The notes: generated by a model from the sequence alone, not told the origin. A DNA stretch of 64,000 bases from Alkalimarinus sediminis (GCF_026427595.1 NZ_CP101527.1:3467001-3531000); one strand, 5' to 3'; positions 55,805 to 64,000 are shown, counted from the stretch's first letter. Numbers and translations: made by a program.

Positions 55805-56358
55805 TGCCCTCTTCCAAGCAACTTAATAAAACCAGTAAATTCCTCAGTTTTGTATTACGCCATAAACCGGAAGCAATCGATCTTACGCTTGATGATAATG
55901 GCTGGGCCAATATTGATGAACTCATCAGCAAGGGAAATGATTCTGGTGAAGCGAGCAATCTAAGCAGAGAGCTTATTCAAGAAGTCGTTGATACCAGCGA
56001 TAAGAAGCGCTTTATTATTTCCGGTGATGGACGGAGCATACGCGCCAACCAAGGACATTCTATTCAAGTTGATTTGCAACTAAAGCCAATGACACCGCCG
56101 GAGTTGTTATACCACGGTACGGCTACTCGATTTCTCGATAGTATTTTGGAGGAAGGATTAAAACCGCAAGAGCGTCAGCATGTACATTTATCAACGGATA
56201 TTGAAACGGCTACCGCTGTTGGGCAACGGTATGGAAAGCCTGTAATATTAACAATAAAAGCCCTGCTCATGCATGAACAAGGCTTTCAGTTTTATTTATC
56301 TGAGAATAGTGTTTGGCTTACTGAATCAATCCCTAATATCTACATAGACGAACGTTAA
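55804..56358 (+). CDS. kptA: RNA 2'-phosphotransferase (KptA/Tpt1 family)
   Basis: 184-aa NAD-dependent enzyme removing the internal 2'-phosphate left at RNA ligation sites. Motifs: SKFLSFVLRHKPEAI, LDDNGWANIDEL, YHGTATRFLDSILEEGL, HVHLSTDIETATAVGQRYGK. Length is typical. Its real bacterial role is unclear; ADP-ribose chemistry and the position beside toxin debris suggest RNA repair or protection, which is inference. Translationally coupled to the XRE regulator. Confidence 0.92.
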   Translation: MPSSKQLNKTSKFLSFVLRHKPEAIDLTLDDNGWANIDELISKGNDSGEASNLSRELIQEVVDTSDKKRFIISGDGRSIRANQGHSIQVDLQLKPMTPPELLYHGTATRFLDSILEEGLKPQERQHVHLSTDIETATAVGQRYGKPVILTIKALLMHEQGFQFYLSENSVWLTESIPNIYIDER

Positions 56359-56366
56359 TACAGGTA

Positions 56367-57209
56367 TCAGACTTTCCTAGAACAATTTTGAAGGGTTAGA
56401 CACTCACCAGATTCTCGTGGTAAAACCTCATTAGATATCAAACCTACCTGATCAGTGATTACTGTCATAAAACCTATTTCGTTAGACCTATCCCACTCAC
56501 CGATAGAGTATTTATTAATGGTTTTATCTTCCCCGCAATTAAATATCGCACGAGAGTCCTCAGCACCACTAAATGACGCATCCCAATAACTCATTCCTTC
56601 TGGGAATACTGTTTTTAATTGCTCTGAGGATAGTAATTCCGTGATTGCTTCAGAACGTATATTTGATGAAACCCACTTGCCATGCCAGAAAGCATAGGCA
56701 GCGGCTTCTTCATGATACACATCGCTAGCATAGTCCCACTTATCAACACCGAATGGGCGAGAAGCTAATAAGTCATCCACCTGCAAAAAGCTATCGTCTC
56801 TGATATTGAATTTAACCAGCTGTTGAAACACATGATATTGCCAGTAAAAAACCGGCGATATTGATACCCAACCAATTACAGCTTTGCCATAACCTAATGG
56901 GTTAACGGTCCTCACCATAAAGCTCAGCTCATAAGGATCAAACCAAATATCCAGCGGATCTGCATCCTGCGGGGGATACTTGGTTAGATAACACTTCGAC
57001 GAAGACCACGGAGAAGCCAAACGGAATCCGCCAGTCACATCACCTCCACCGATATACAGAGATAAAGCTTCTGCATGCAAATTCAATCCATATTTTTCTA
57101 ACGCTTCACTCAATTTCAAACCATTAGTATCAGAAGCACCTGCGCTCAAGTACTCTTGATACTTACTACACAAGTGAACTAATTTTTTTGCTTTGCTGTC
57201 ATCACTCAC
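56367..57209 (-). CDS. probable immunity protein for the adjoining CdiA toxin module
   Basis: 280-aa soluble protein with no family I recognise. Starts with MSDDSKAKKLVHLCSKYQEYL; contains YELSFMVRTVNPLGYGKAV and AAAYAFWHGKWVSSN. It overlaps the upstream toxin by 4 nt (ATGA), the classical CDI toxin/immunity arrangement, and no signal peptide is visible, fitting a cytoplasmic inhibitor. Larger than most CdiI. Confidence 0.6.
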   Translation of the reverse strand: MSDDSKAKKLVHLCSKYQEYLSAGASDTNGLKLSEALEKYGLNLHAEALSLYIGGGDVTGGFRLASPWSSSKCYLTKYPPQDADPLDIWFDPYELSFMVRTVNPLGYGKAVIGWVSISPVFYWQYHVFQQLVKFNIRDDSFLQVDDLLASRPFGVDKWDYASDVYHEEAAAYAFWHGKWVSSNIRSEAITELLSSEQLKTVFPEGMSYWDASFSGAEDSRAIFNCGEDKTINKYSIGEWDRSNEIGFMTVITDQVGLISNEVLPRESGECLTLQNCSRKV

Positions 57210-59128
57210 TGGGATTGCAACCTTTCTAATTGATTAATGTACTTTGCCCAATCATTAGCACCTTTAAAAGTGAAAGACGGCAATTCAGAACTACCCGTTA
57301 TTGGGAATTGACCAAATCGCTCTTGTTGCTGCAAAGACCTGATCATACCCGCCTGCCCCCAAGTTTCAGGCAAGTCACCTTTATAAAAAGATGTTCGGGT
57401 ACTTAAATCAGAGAATGCAACAGGCGATTCAAAACTTGAGAATCGTCCAGACTGAGTAAATGAAGTAGGCAATAGCTCGTCAAAGCCATGAATATTACCA
57501 GGTATTTTATCAAGTCCAGCCCAGTCAGCTGCAACTAAACGACGATGATCCAAAGTCATGAAACCATCATCCAGTCGAATAAGGTCTGGAGTTCCCTTAG
57601 AGAGATCCCAACCATTTAGCTTCATTTCAGAAGCAATATTCAAGACCGGAGTGCCATCACCTGTTTTAATCGAAACTGTAGCTTGGGTATATTTAATATC
57701 GCTTAAATTCACCAAATCCGGGCCATTACTGTTTGGAACAACATTTCCAACCCGCGTCGTACTTATACTTCTCTCTGTAACATCCCCATCCAATATCCTA
57801 ACACTATCACCCCCCACTTTCGATAAAGGTTCTCCACTCCCCCCATCCGGCAATACCTTTAATAACTTAACTCCCCCAACAACCTCCGCAAGCATGGTCA
57901 CCGAGTCAACAATATTCTCCTTCTCATGCTGAACCAGTGCGACTCGATCCCCTTGCAGCTCTGCAATAATCTTATTCCCTTCAGAGCCCTCTTTAGGCAA
58001 TTCGGTAATAGATCGATAGAGACCTGACAACGAATCAGCAATCAGGTCTATAACCTTTGTCTCATGCAACAGTACATTTACATCTTTACGGAGCTGCTGA
58101 GTAGCTTCTCCCATTACACCATTTTCAACCCAAGGTGATCGACCCTCTTCTGTGGCGTAGTTTGTTAGCCATCCTTTTTCGACCCGGTGATCGATTCCGT
58201 CACTCACGCCATTTTTTTCTATTTCTTTAACATGGCTATTGTTTAACTCACTGTTTTGATAATCTTCAGGCTTTGCCAACTCAAACGCTAAATGCATCCC
58301 GCCATTCGCATCTCTATGCATTTCACCGTCTTGTTTAGCCGCATCAATCAAATATGCTTTAGCAACAACATCTTCTTCAATATGCGTTTGGTTCGCCCAC
58401 GTCTCATCGATCATCGACAAAGCTTGTTGAGTTAAGGTGCGTCTTGCTTCTTCTGGTGTTATTTTTTGCTGCTCTGCGTAAGCATCTGCAATACGGTCTA
58501 TCAGTAGGATTTCACCCTTAGTCGCTTGTCGGTAATCGACCTTTGCATTCCCTACCTGATTTGCCGCTTGCGTACCTTTTGCGACGGCTTGGCTATTTTT
58601 GAGGTTTAAGTTGGACTGACGCGTATAAGAGGCATTCAGGTTGCCGCCATTTTCGCTGACCGCTTGAGTGATTCGGTCGGCAAACTGGCTGCCAAACACG
58701 CTTCCTAATGCTTCTTGCGTTGCATTATCATTCGGGCCAAAGAATAGCCCATCTTGACCTTGGTAAGCCTGTGTTTCTAGCACTTCATGACCTAATGTGT
58801 TCATGAGGTCTGTGCCGGTTAAGTTCTTATTGCCTACATCAAGCAGGATGTTACCGGCCTGTGCATGGCCAGGGTCGATAACCACACCGCCCTTGACGTC
58901 ACGGAGCCTGCTATCTGCCAGTGAAACGCTTGTGGTTTTTTCTCCGTCATAGAGGTTTATGTCAGATAAATCTAAACCAAATTTAGATTGGGCTAAGTGG
59001 CCTAAATCTTTTATGGCCTGCGCTTTTACTTCTTCGTTTTCGCTGGTTAAACCCGCTACCAATGCTTTGTTTTCTGGGTTACGCAATAAATCGTTCTTTA
59101 ACTGCGTCGCCAGTGCATTATTGCGAAA
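57206..59128 (-). CDS. displaced CdiA C-terminal module (5' truncated): pre-toxin plus unknown toxin tip
   Basis: About 640 codons open from the edge of a miniature element; a stop codon sits at the junction, and a TTG at 59086 is the only plausible internal start, so native translation is doubtful. The N-terminal part (ALATQLKNDL ... AQSKFGLDLSDINLYDGEKT, GHEVLETQ) is pre-toxin-like. The C-terminal 170 residues (SDIKYTQATVSIKTGDG, DLIRLDDGFMTLDHRRLVAA, GNIHGFDELLP, ETWGQAG) may be a toxin domain I remember from CdiA/Rhs tips with a 'DHRR/DNRR LVAA' motif, of unclear activity. An immunity candidate overlaps its end. Confidence 0.65.
   Translation of the reverse strand, partial: FRNNALATQLKNDLLRNPENKALVAGLTSENEEVKAQAIKDLGHLAQSKFGLDLSDINLYDGEKTTSVSLADSRLRDVKGGVVIDPGHAQAGNILLDVGNKNLTGTDLMNTLGHEVLETQAYQGQDGLFFGPNDNATQEALGSVFGSQFADRITQAVSENGGNLNASYTRQSNLNLKNSQAVAKGTQAANQVGNAKVDYRQATKGEILLIDRIADAYAEQQKITPEEARRTLTQQALSMIDETWANQTHIEEDVVAKAYLIDAAKQDGEMHRDANGGMHLAFELAKPEDYQNSELNNSHVKEIEKNGVSDGIDHRVEKGWLTNYATEEGRSPWVENGVMGEATQQLRKDVNVLLHETKVIDLIADSLSGLYRSITELPKEGSEGNKIIAELQGDRVALVQHEKENIVDSVTMLAEVVGGVKLLKVLPDGGSGEPLSKVGGDSVRILDGDVTERSISTTRVGNVVPNSNGPDLVNLSDIKYTQATVSIKTGDGTPVLNIASEMKLNGWDLSKGTPDLIRLDDGFMTLDHRRLVAADWAGLDKIPGNIHGFDELLPTSFTQSGRFSSFESPVAFSDLSTRTSFYKGDLPETWGQAGMIRSLQQQERFGQFPITGSSELPSFTFKGANDWAKYINQLERLQSQ
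58991..59123 (-). repeat. duplicated pre-toxin DNA segment (second copy at 52721-52853)
   Basis: 133-bp segment with one mismatch to 52721-52853. Evidence for displacement of CdiA C-terminal modules by recombination at shared pre-toxin sequence. Confidence 0.85.
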
Positions 59129-59255
59129 TTAAAGGGGCCGTAATGATTTATTTTTAACCAGTTACTGGCCTACCTCTTTTCATACTCCCTAGTCGCCTAT
59201 TTAAAGTTCAATCATCTAAGAGTGATCAATTTTAAATCGTTACGCCCCCTTTAAT
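59128..59255. mobile_element. 128-bp miniature inverted-repeat element
   Basis: ATTAAAGGGGCCGTAATGATTTA at the left and its inverted partner at the right (21 of 23 bases match). No coding content. It terminates the open frame of the CdiA module exactly at its edge. Ends are related in style (AAAGGGG) to the RAYT repeats. Confidence 0.7.
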
Positions 59256-59293
59256 CAGATGTTGACGGAAGATGATCACTTAAAGTAAAAAGT

Positions 59294-59537
59294 AATAATT
59301 GGGGTCAGAGTAACATTTATTAGTGAGTACTCTTTTAACCATCCCGCGTACGCGGCTAACTATTCCTCAGAGCAAAAGCAAATTTGACGATTATTTCCAC
59401 GTTGGATGATATGCTGTGGAATGCCCTCGGGGCATAGTCTAGGTAATCTTGGCATGGCTGCTTCCTTGCAACCAAATAAGATAGTAAGATTATTAGGCGG
59501 TTCATAAGGAGTAAATGTTACTCTGACCCCAATTATT
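59294..59537. mobile_element. miniature element derived from a second RAYT family
   Basis: Perfect 26-bp inverted repeats (AATAATTGGGGTCAGAGTAA... and complement) enclose a gutted transposase gene. Terminal GGGGTCAGAGTAA is typical of RAYT-linked repeats that I recall from gammaproteobacteria. Confidence 0.8.
59320..59455 (-). pseudogene. gutted RAYT transposase N-terminus
   Basis: ATG at 59455 opens MPRLPRLCPEGIPQHIIQRG then NNRQICFCSEE, the RAYT N-terminus, followed by TAG (59360-59362) and, in frame, LAAYAGWLKEYS, the next family motif; the coding sequence then stops abruptly at the inverted repeat. About 75% of the gene is deleted. Confidence 0.75.
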
Positions 59538-59563
59538 AAACCCCTTTGCCCCCTTTAATTCGT

Positions 59564-59642
59564 ACAGCCTACCACTAAAGATATTTTTTAATTAATTCAA
59601 TTACTTAACTCTTAAGTAAGTGCCATTCTACTCTGACCCCGA
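59564..59642. repeat. short conserved segment, second copy
   Basis: ACAGCCTACCACTAAAGAT ... GTAAGTGCCATTC, then TACTCTGACCCCGATTAT. Homologous to 54811-54896 but with the end of the other repeat family. Confidence 0.65.
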
Positions 59643-59654
59643 TTATTTATTCTT

Positions 59655-60068
59655 CTATGCAATCTCTATAGAAAGGTGCTTCAAAGCCAATTTACCATCC
59701 ACACACCATATAAAACCTACAGTCCTGCCATTTACAAGAAATTCTGCGCATCTCTCTACACCATCGTTCCATTCTTCAACTGGCTCACCAAAAATTGAAG
59801 CAACTTCATCAAACGAAGTATTCTGCTCCAAATGAAATTCTTTGCCACTAAAACAAATAGAGCCCTTGTAAGACTTAAAACCTTCATAATCTGTCATGAA
59901 ACAAATAAAAATTGCCGAAATGACGGAACCCAGCACATAAACAGCATACCCATAATCAAAATTTGTAATATTTTGACTATGGGCTTCAGTAGGCACTTGT
60001 TGCCCCACCTCATAACCTAAGAGCGAGCCCTTTTCTATGTTTAGCTTCAACGCATCAATATCCATCAT
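59655..60068 (-). CDS. probable immunity protein for the deaminase-type CdiA toxin
   Basis: 137-aa protein with a central hydrophobic helix (VYVLGSVISAIFICFMT) and no signal peptide. Starts 11 nt after the CdiA stop with an AAGAG site, so co-transcribed as the immunity gene. No known family. The likely membrane helix is unusual for an inhibitor of a cytoplasmic deaminase; another identity is possible. Ends FIWCVDGKLALKHLSIEIA. Confidence 0.6.
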   Translation of the reverse strand: MMDIDALKLNIEKGSLLGYEVGQQVPTEAHSQNITNFDYGYAVYVLGSVISAIFICFMTDYEGFKSYKGSICFSGKEFHLEQNTSFDEVASIFGEPVEEWNDGVERCAEFLVNGRTVGFIWCVDGKLALKHLSIEIA

Positions 60069-60079
60069 ATCTACTCTTG

Positions 60080-63000
60080 TTATTTACTGACACCTATTTC
60101 TTTTGGAATTACACTTGCACCTTTCTCCGCTGCATGTCGAGCTGCTGTCTTGGGTGAGCCTGTTGGGTTTCCTGGTTTTGAAGGGATAATAACCTTATCA
60201 ACATTATTATTAATAAGCTCAGGAGAACAGTTAGAGCAAGGCACCTGATCTACAGCAACAGTATGTGGTTTCGGTTTACCGTCTAAATCCTTTAGAACTT
60301 GTAGTTCTGCATGAATATCACCGGCTGCTGTTTTTCCTGGGATACTTTCTCGAACTGGAGTTAGGTTACCACCTCCATCTCGACCAACGGCAAAAGTTGC
60401 CTGCCCTGAAGCATTTTTTGCCGCCCGCTCTCTAACAAGCGAATCAACCATATCCTGATCAGATGCGGCACCGTGACGACTTGGGCCATTATTCCCATCT
60501 GTAGAATAACCACCCTGCCCGCTTCCTTGTGAAGTACTCCCCCCTTTGCGACTACCTACACCTATTCCCAGTATAGTACCTGCTGCAAAACGAACACCGT
60601 CACTTATATCTATTGATGAGGTGCCTAACACAGGGTTATCATCAGGATATTCATTCTCAAAAGCAATTAATTTTGAGAATGTTTCACTATCAGATTTGCT
60701 TATGTAGCCGCCTGCCGCATGGTTAATAGCTTCATCGACTTGTTGTATGTGATCGCCTACCACATGCTCGATACCATAATTAAAAGCATAGCTAACACCT
60801 TGTTTTAAAGGGCCTCCTGTCGCAAAACCAATAGCATACTCCAAAGCAGTGGCTGCGCTTGGGTTCGTGTTAGTTAAGTCATCTATTTCTTGCTTAACTT
60901 TACCAAGCCCAGCTACTCCAACTTCCAATCCGCTCGGGTCGCGAGCATTAACAGTTATAACAAGCTCACCTGGCTCCGATAATTCGGATATAGTATTGAC
61001 TGGCGGCTTAATAGAACTAGCTTCACCTAGGTGACGTTGTGCTAACTCAGGATTCACTGCAAGCTTTTGATTACCTCGCTCTATGCCTTCGATCGCGTAC
61101 TGCAATTTTTCTCTTGCAATAATTTCATCGATTTCATCTTGACTGAGATCTGCCCGAATCAGTTCATCAATGACTTTCTCACCTGTTTCACCAAGCCTAC
61201 TCAGCTCTTCAGGTAAGTTTGTGCCTAGCACCTGTATTTCGTCATGTACAAAGTCAGCAGCATCTACAACTGCCTGACCTGCGTCTAAGGCGAGGTCTAG
61301 AGTTTGTTCAAAATTACTAGCTATATCCCCTCGACCCTCTTCACTAAACACCCGATGATCAACCGTCACACTCGCATTCAGCCCTCCAATTTCAATATCC
61401 TGAGTGATCTCCTGCGCATTACTAATATCTCGATTCAGGCCTGTAATATCAGTTTGTGATTCTCCCCCAACAGTGACCTTTCCATTACCAACCGTCGCGT
61501 AAGTGGTCTGAGCTTTTTCATGCCCGTTATAATGCCCACCGATGGTCGTTTGGCCGGTTTGTGGGCCGGCGCTATCATTGGCGGGTTTGTCTGTATTAGA
61601 AGCTTGACCATCAATATTGACGCTGACACTGAGGTTAAACCCTTCTGATTTTGCCGTATCGGTGTCATATAGATGATTAGCGGTGAGGGTGTCGGTATTG
61701 AGTGTCAGGTTGCCTTGATCGACCCATTGCCCCTGCTCATCGTATGTTGCATTGGCAATAATTGCGCCGGTTAGCGTGGTATCTTTGGCGTTGATAACAA
61801 CCGATTCGCTGCCGATAATTTGAGTTTGGTCATCGACCCAGCGTCGTTCGCTTTCGCTGTCAGACTTTTCTAGGCCTGCATTAATAGAGGTTAAGCCGCT
61901 GCTACCAAACCCTGCGCCGGCATTCGCGCCTCTGGTTTGACTATTGCTTCGGTCGTAGTTTTGCAGGCTTTCTACCACTAACGTGTCGGTGGCTATATTG
62001 ATCTGGTCTGCCTGTAGCGCTGCGCCTGAAACAGTTAATGTGTCGCTTTGACTGCTTAGGTTGGTGGCGACAATTTGGCTATTTCGATAATGCAGACTTT
62101 CGCTGTCTGCGTCGCTATTTTTGAACCCTGCTTGTATATTTCCGCTTAGGCCTTTGGCGCCATAACTCACGCTAATGCTTTGGTTATCTGAGTGAGTTTC
62201 GCTTTTGCTTGATGCGGTGCTCTCTCCGGCATTAATGAGGATGTTTTGACTGCTGAGGTCTGCATTGCCGCCCACCCATAGGTCTGACCCCGTCAATGCG
62301 AGCTGTTGACCGCTTGAGAGTGCTGCATTTCCGCCTGCGATCATCTGACTGCCATTCCACTCACCGGTTTGGGTTTGTGTGACGGTTTCTGTTTTTTCGC
62401 GTACGGCACTTCCGCTCGCATAGAAGCCGGCGGTTGCGGTAGAGCCTGCAGCGGTTGCGCCACTTAAACCTAAGGCGATGACGGCCTGACCTAAGTTAGC
62501 CGTGGCTGCCGCAAGGTTCATCTCATAGTATTTGATGTCTTTTTCTCTTAGCTTGCCATCTTTAACTTTTTGTTTGGCTTCGCTTAGTGATTTTCGGGCT
62601 TTTGATACCCCTTTTTCGGCTTCAGCCACGGCATCAACTGCGAAGCCAACATCAACATAGGCGTTTCGAACGGCGGCGGTGATCGTTTGCGTTTCTTTAC
62701 TGTATTTATCAGTGATCGCTTGCTGGTCTTGCTTACCTGTCACCGTGAGACTGTCTGCGGCGTTGAGTTCAAGGTCTTGCTCGGTTGTGATTTGAGCCGC
62801 CGTAATGTCGATATTTTTATCTGCGTTCAGGCTGATATTGCCTGCGCTGAGTTGACTGCCCTTCCAAGTGGTAGTGGTCACTGACTGGCTTTCTTTTTCT
62901 TTGGCGATCTCGATACCGCCTAGCGATACTTCATCTTTGTTTAACGCCATGCCCAGGCTTTTTATAGACTCTGACGTTGATGATTGATAGCGCTCACTGC

Positions 63001-64000
63001 TATCGGCCACGGCATCAATTTGAATATCACCTGAGTTTATGATCAGGTTTTCAGTGACATTGACCTCTGCTCCGGCAAGGCGAGTTAGTCCTTCACTTTC
63101 AATAGATAGATTCTCGGCCGCGATGTATGAGCCGTTTTGGATCGTTTGCTGAGTTCTTAATTCTTGGCTACTCGCAACCTCCATTGCAGGTGCATCAATC
63201 ACGCCCCCCATCATCATGGCAAAGCCAATAGATGCCGCCTTAATAAGCTCTTTAACCGGCCCTTTAAAGCCTTTACTTTTTTCGTGCCATTGCTCATTAG
63301 TGAGTTCGATGGTATCGACAATAACGTTCTCTGCACCCGATCCTGTGGTGGTCACTGTTGCTTGAGATGCCTTTGTAAGGATATTGCCGCCGATGATCAT
63401 ATCGCCTTCTGCCTGCAACTCAGAACCTAATAGGTGTATGTTACCCGCAGTGTTTAGGCTTAAATCGCCACCACTATTAACGCTTGATGAAATGGCGTTT
63501 TGTTGTTGATACCCGTGAGACTCATTACTGTACTTTACGGCGTTTTCTTTTTTCTCCTGATAGGCGTAGTTTTCTTGGTCAACGGCCGCGATCAGCTTAA
63601 TATTCTCAGCAGCATCGATAGTTACATTACCCCCTGCCTGAACCGTTGAGCCATAAGCCAGAAGGTTTTGACCGCTACTCAGTGTTAAGTCAGCACCCGA
63701 AATAAGCGCAGTGCTTTGATGATTAACCGCACTAGACTCTGATGACGTACGTTTATCTGAGCTCCCATAACTACCTTTTCGGCTGTAGCTAAATGATGCC
63801 TCTTGGGTATCTGCTACGGCCAGTAAATTGATATTGTCAGCCGCATTGATAACTAGGTTATCTGCCGCGTTTACCGACGCACCTTCTAGCAGAATATTAC
63901 CGCCAGAGGCGACCGTTAAATCGCCTCCACTTTGCAGTTCGCTCGTTAAATGATCTCGACGATCTAACGTTTGATAGTGAGAGCCGCCACCGAATTGATA
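60080..64000 (-). CDS. cdiA: CdiA/FhaB-like two-partner exoprotein, C-terminal part with deaminase-like toxin tip
   Basis: At least 1306 residues; the frame is open to the window edge, so the 5' end lies beyond (the earlier TTG at 63418 is not a real start). Most is a repetitive beta-helix of hemagglutinin repeats (GGNxxLxA, LTLSSGQNLLAYGS). After about residue 900 come helical pre-toxin regions (VNARDPSGLEVGVAGLGKV, ATGGPLKQGVSYAFNYGIEH). The C-terminal 120 residues hold HAE (DIHAELQVL) and PCSNC, the zinc-binding signature of nucleic-acid deaminase toxins. The protein is secreted through a CdiB-type channel and inhibits neighbours. The immunity candidate follows. Confidence 0.88.
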   Translation of the reverse strand, partial: YQFGGGSHYQTLDRRDHLTSELQSGGDLTVASGGNILLEGASVNAADNLVINAADNINLLAVADTQEASFSYSRKGSYGSSDKRTSSESSAVNHQSTALISGADLTLSSGQNLLAYGSTVQAGGNVTIDAAENIKLIAAVDQENYAYQEKKENAVKYSNESHGYQQQNAISSSVNSGGDLSLNTAGNIHLLGSELQAEGDMIIGGNILTKASQATVTTTGSGAENVIVDTIELTNEQWHEKSKGFKGPVKELIKAASIGFAMMMGGVIDAPAMEVASSQELRTQQTIQNGSYIAAENLSIESEGLTRLAGAEVNVTENLIINSGDIQIDAVADSSERYQSSTSESIKSLGMALNKDEVSLGGIEIAKEKESQSVTTTTWKGSQLSAGNISLNADKNIDITAAQITTEQDLELNAADSLTVTGKQDQQAITDKYSKETQTITAAVRNAYVDVGFAVDAVAEAEKGVSKARKSLSEAKQKVKDGKLREKDIKYYEMNLAAATANLGQAVIALGLSGATAAGSTATAGFYASGSAVREKTETVTQTQTGEWNGSQMIAGGNAALSSGQQLALTGSDLWVGGNADLSSQNILINAGESTASSKSETHSDNQSISVSYGAKGLSGNIQAGFKNSDADSESLHYRNSQIVATNLSSQSDTLTVSGAALQADQINIATDTLVVESLQNYDRSNSQTRGANAGAGFGSSGLTSINAGLEKSDSESERRWVDDQTQIIGSESVVINAKDTTLTGAIIANATYDEQGQWVDQGNLTLNTDTLTANHLYDTDTAKSEGFNLSVSVNIDGQASNTDKPANDSAGPQTGQTTIGGHYNGHEKAQTTYATVGNGKVTVGGESQTDITGLNRDISNAQEITQDIEIGGLNASVTVDHRVFSEEGRGDIASNFEQTLDLALDAGQAVVDAADFVHDEIQVLGTNLPEELSRLGETGEKVIDELIRADLSQDEIDEIIAREKLQYAIEGIERGNQKLAVNPELAQRHLGEASSIKPPVNTISELSEPGELVITVNARDPSGLEVGVAGLGKVKQEIDDLTNTNPSAATALEYAIGFATGGPLKQGVSYAFNYGIEHVVGDHIQQVDEAINHAAGGYISKSDSETFSKLIAFENEYPDDNPVLGTSSIDISDGVRFAAGTILGIGVGSRKGGSTSQGSGQGGYSTDGNNGPSRHGAASDQDMVDSLVRERAAKNASGQATFAVGRDGGGNLTPVRESIPGKTAAGDIHAELQVLKDLDGKPKPHTVAVDQVPCSNCSPELINNNVDKVIIPSKPGNPTGSPKTAARHAAEKGASVIPKEIGVSK

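Noticed and set aside
1-64000. tRNA and rRNA genes
   Set aside because: No cloverleaf-like blocks with the GTTCGANTC T-loop or rRNA motifs were noticed; a tRNAscan run would settle it.

Overview
The window reads as chromosomal DNA of a marine gammaproteobacterium (Oceanospirillales/Alteromonadales-like). The case rests on gene content: the lptD-surA-pdxA-rsmA-apaH cluster, amgK-murU beside lptD and rpe-gph-trpE-trpGDC as in Pseudomonas relatives, a stand-alone second fusA, SlmA, several c-di-GMP enzymes and a CdiA-type giant exoprotein. The genus cannot be read from the sequence. I see no tRNA, rRNA or CRISPR array.

Layout. 1-5.8 kb: 3' end of an RND efflux pump, a DUF4156 lipoprotein, fusA (EF-G), a diguanylate cyclase and a small operon under a strong Fur-box match (a 42-aa membrane peptide plus a helical 165-aa protein). 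6-8.4 kb: an inositol-monophosphatase-family enzyme, a family-3 solute-binding protein and slmA. 8.4-16.7 kb, minus strand: thiG, thiS, DUF423, apaH, rsmA, pdxA, surA, lptD (apaG is absent). 16.8-20 kb: amgK-murU cell-wall recycling genes, convergent with a DUF3530 protein. 20-26 kb: rpe, gph, a candidate trp leader peptide, trpE, trpG, trpD, trpC.

26-35 kb is a signalling block: a BarA-like hybrid kinase, a CpxRA-like system with a divergent Spy/CpxP gene and a CpxR-box match between them, and a second kinase/regulator pair. 35-51 kb holds mostly single genes and short operons: a PAQR membrane protein with an alpha/beta hydrolase, a second solute-binding protein, Slt70, glutathionyl-hydroquinone reductase, a Rof-like protein, TrxC, a GGDEF-EAL protein, a beta-barrel/methyltransferase-like/DUF3087 operon, cytochrome b561, a methyltransferase, a YiaW/YiaV-like pair and a lipoprotein with a long low-complexity linker.

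51.3-64 kb is the accessory region and the most unusual part. It is the 3' end of a contact-dependent-inhibition (CDI) type locus on the minus strand. A CdiA/FhaB-like exoprotein (open to the window end) ends in a deaminase-like toxin tip with HAE and PCxxC motifs and is followed by an immunity candidate. Downstream lie displaced CdiA C-terminal modules: one large toxin/immunity pair, a RES-like toxin stub with an intact immunity gene overlapping by ATGA, another toxin stub and a duplicated pre-toxin fragment. They are broken up by a RAYT (REP-associated tyrosine transposase) family: two nearly identical full elements, a deletion derivative, about 70-bp miniature elements and single ends, plus two more miniature inverted-repeat elements, one of which is a gutted RAYT of a second family. 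An XRE regulator overlapping a KptA RNA 2'-phosphotransferase sits in the middle of this debris.
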